Assembly: GCA_937983315.1 (NCBI GenBank)
Contig: CALKAH010000065.1
Span: 1-15,074 of the forward strand
Direction of reading: 5' to 3'
Source: an uncultured Acholeplasmataceae bacterium
Lineage (GTDB): Bacteria; Bacillota_I; Bacilli_A; Acholeplasmatales; Acholeplasmataceae
DNA length: 15,074 nucleotides
Position numbers and translations under genes: made by a program. How positions within the stretch are numbered: position 1 is the first letter of the stretch; the number at the start of each line of letters is the position of its first letter. The notes under the pieces were generated by a model. The model was not told the origin of the DNA. It saw nothing but the letters and a program-made list of their open reading frames with translations, and did no database searches. This document shows positions 14,421 through 15,074 of the stretch, piece by piece.

Positions 14421-15029
14421 ATGTCAAAAGTCATCGTCATTGGTGGTGGAGCAAGCGGACTGCTTGCTGCGATTTCTGCGAAGCAACAACACGCAGATGT
14501 CCTCATCCTTGAACGCAACACAAAACTAGGAAAAAAAATACTTGCTACTGGTAATGGACGGTGCAATTTTACCAATGTTGATGCGACAGAAATGCATTAT
14601 AACCATCCTTATTTTGTCCGTCCAGTCTTTGAACAAATGAGTCCTAAAAAGACACTTCAGCTTTTCGAACAACTCGGGATCACACCAAAAATTGAAGATG
14701 AAGGAAAGACATATCCATTATCTGAACAAGCATCATCCATTGTTGATGTACTGATCTATGAGATTGAGCGTTTACAAATTTTAGTGAAGTATGAAGCTCT
14801 TGTGACATCGATCAAGAAAAGAGATGTGTTTGATATTGAGCTTCAATCAGGTGAACACATCCAAGCTGATCGTGTGATTCTTGCTACAGGTGGACTTGCG
14901 ATGCCGAAAAGCGGGAGTGATGGAACAGGGTACCAACTTGCTCAATCCTTAGGTCATACGATAACTCCAGTATTTCCAGCACTTGTCAAACTTGAACTCA
15001 GTAGTCCACATTTAAAAGCTTTGGATGGT
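14421..15029 (+). CDS. HI0933/BaiN-family FAD-dependent NAD(P) oxidoreductase (3' partial)
   Basis: The first 203 codons of a flavoprotein of the HI0933-like/YhiN/BaiN family (usually about 400-420 residues), so about half is present. Visible are the N-terminal dinucleotide-binding motif VIVIGGGASGLLAAI (4-18) with E33 in ILERN at the end of the second strand, the family signature ATGNGRCNFTN (about 44-54), and ILATGGLAMPKSGSDGTGYQLA, the second conserved block. The physiological substrate of the family is poorly defined; some members reduce bile-acid-type or other enones. The genomic frame stops at base 15029; the residues that follow (RSEEHTSELQS) are translated sequencing adapter. The ATG is preceded by GGTGATC. 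Confidence 0.92.
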
Positions 15030-15074
15030 AGATCGGAAGAGCACACGTCTGAACTCCAGTCACCGAATACGATC
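15030..15074 (+). other. Illumina TruSeq adapter plus index at the contig end (not genomic)
   Basis: Bases 15030-15063 match the 34-base TruSeq read-1 3' adapter, recognisable by AGATCGGAAGAGCACACGTC at its start. Bases 15064-15071 (CGAATACG) sit where an 8-base i7 index belongs, and the final ATC is the start of the P7 tail. In the frame of the preceding gene it gives RSEEHTSELQS, a peptide known as an adapter artefact in protein databases. Confidence 0.97.

Noticed and set aside
1..15074. Mycoplasma-type genetic code (TGA as Trp)
   Set aside because: TGA stops mrpE, mrpF, mrpG, mrpC and the S-subunit gene exactly at ATGA/TGATG overlaps, and conserved Trp residues are all TGG.

Overview
The window is one end of a low-GC bacterial contig. 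It carries 16 protein genes, all with ordinary bacterial gene structure: strong AAGGAGG- or GGTGATC-type ribosome binding sites, many ATGA and TGATG stop/start overlaps, and short intergenic gaps. TGA ends several genes at exactly those overlaps and Trp is written TGG, so the standard bacterial code (11) applies, not the Mycoplasma code. The protein style, base composition and mixture of genes suggest a fermentative Firmicutes or Acholeplasma/Izemoplasma-like lineage. That placement is a weak inference from sequence feel and rests on no search.

Layout. (1) 1-3453: a sugar-acid operon of 6-phosphogluconate dehydrogenase (5' end cut off by the window), a D-mannonate-oxidoreductase-type SDR and a LarA-superfamily nickel-pincer epimerase/racemase homologue, closed by a hairpin. 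Together they fit a route fructuronate > mannonate > gluconate > 6-phosphogluconate > ribulose-5-phosphate, with the gluconate kinase not in view. (2) 3480-4698: an ECF-transporter substrate-binding (S) subunit translationally coupled to a uridine-kinase-like P-loop kinase, a likely import-and-trap pair, ended by a clear terminator. (3) 4717-9582: an extended -10 promoter with a palindrome upstream, then a seven-gene cation/proton antiporter operon in the order E-F-G-D'-(E+B)-C-D, as in the antiporter module of archaeal membrane-bound hydrogenases and unlike Bacillus mrpABCDEFG. It has no full-length MrpA, carries a cytosolic domain fused to the MbhD-like subunit, and ends with a small unrecognised membrane protein that has four extramembrane cysteines. 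(4) 9673-11558: a four-histidine mini-cupin and a HAD phosphatase fused in one chain to a calcineurin-type metallophosphoesterase. (5) 11563-12937: a GH1 beta-glucosidase-type enzyme with its own promoter and unusual active-site substitutions. (6) 12943-14353: a bidirectional terminator and, on the minus strand, a class 3-type aldehyde dehydrogenase. (7) 14397-15029: a divergently transcribed HI0933/BaiN-type flavoprotein, truncated by the contig end.

The last 45 bases (15030-15074) are not genomic. They match the Illumina TruSeq read-1 adapter followed by an 8-base index and the first bases of the P7 tail. The flavoprotein reading frame runs into this adapter, so its apparent last residues are an artefact. 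No mobile element, CRISPR array, tRNA or rRNA was seen, and no gene-free gap exceeds about 110 bases.
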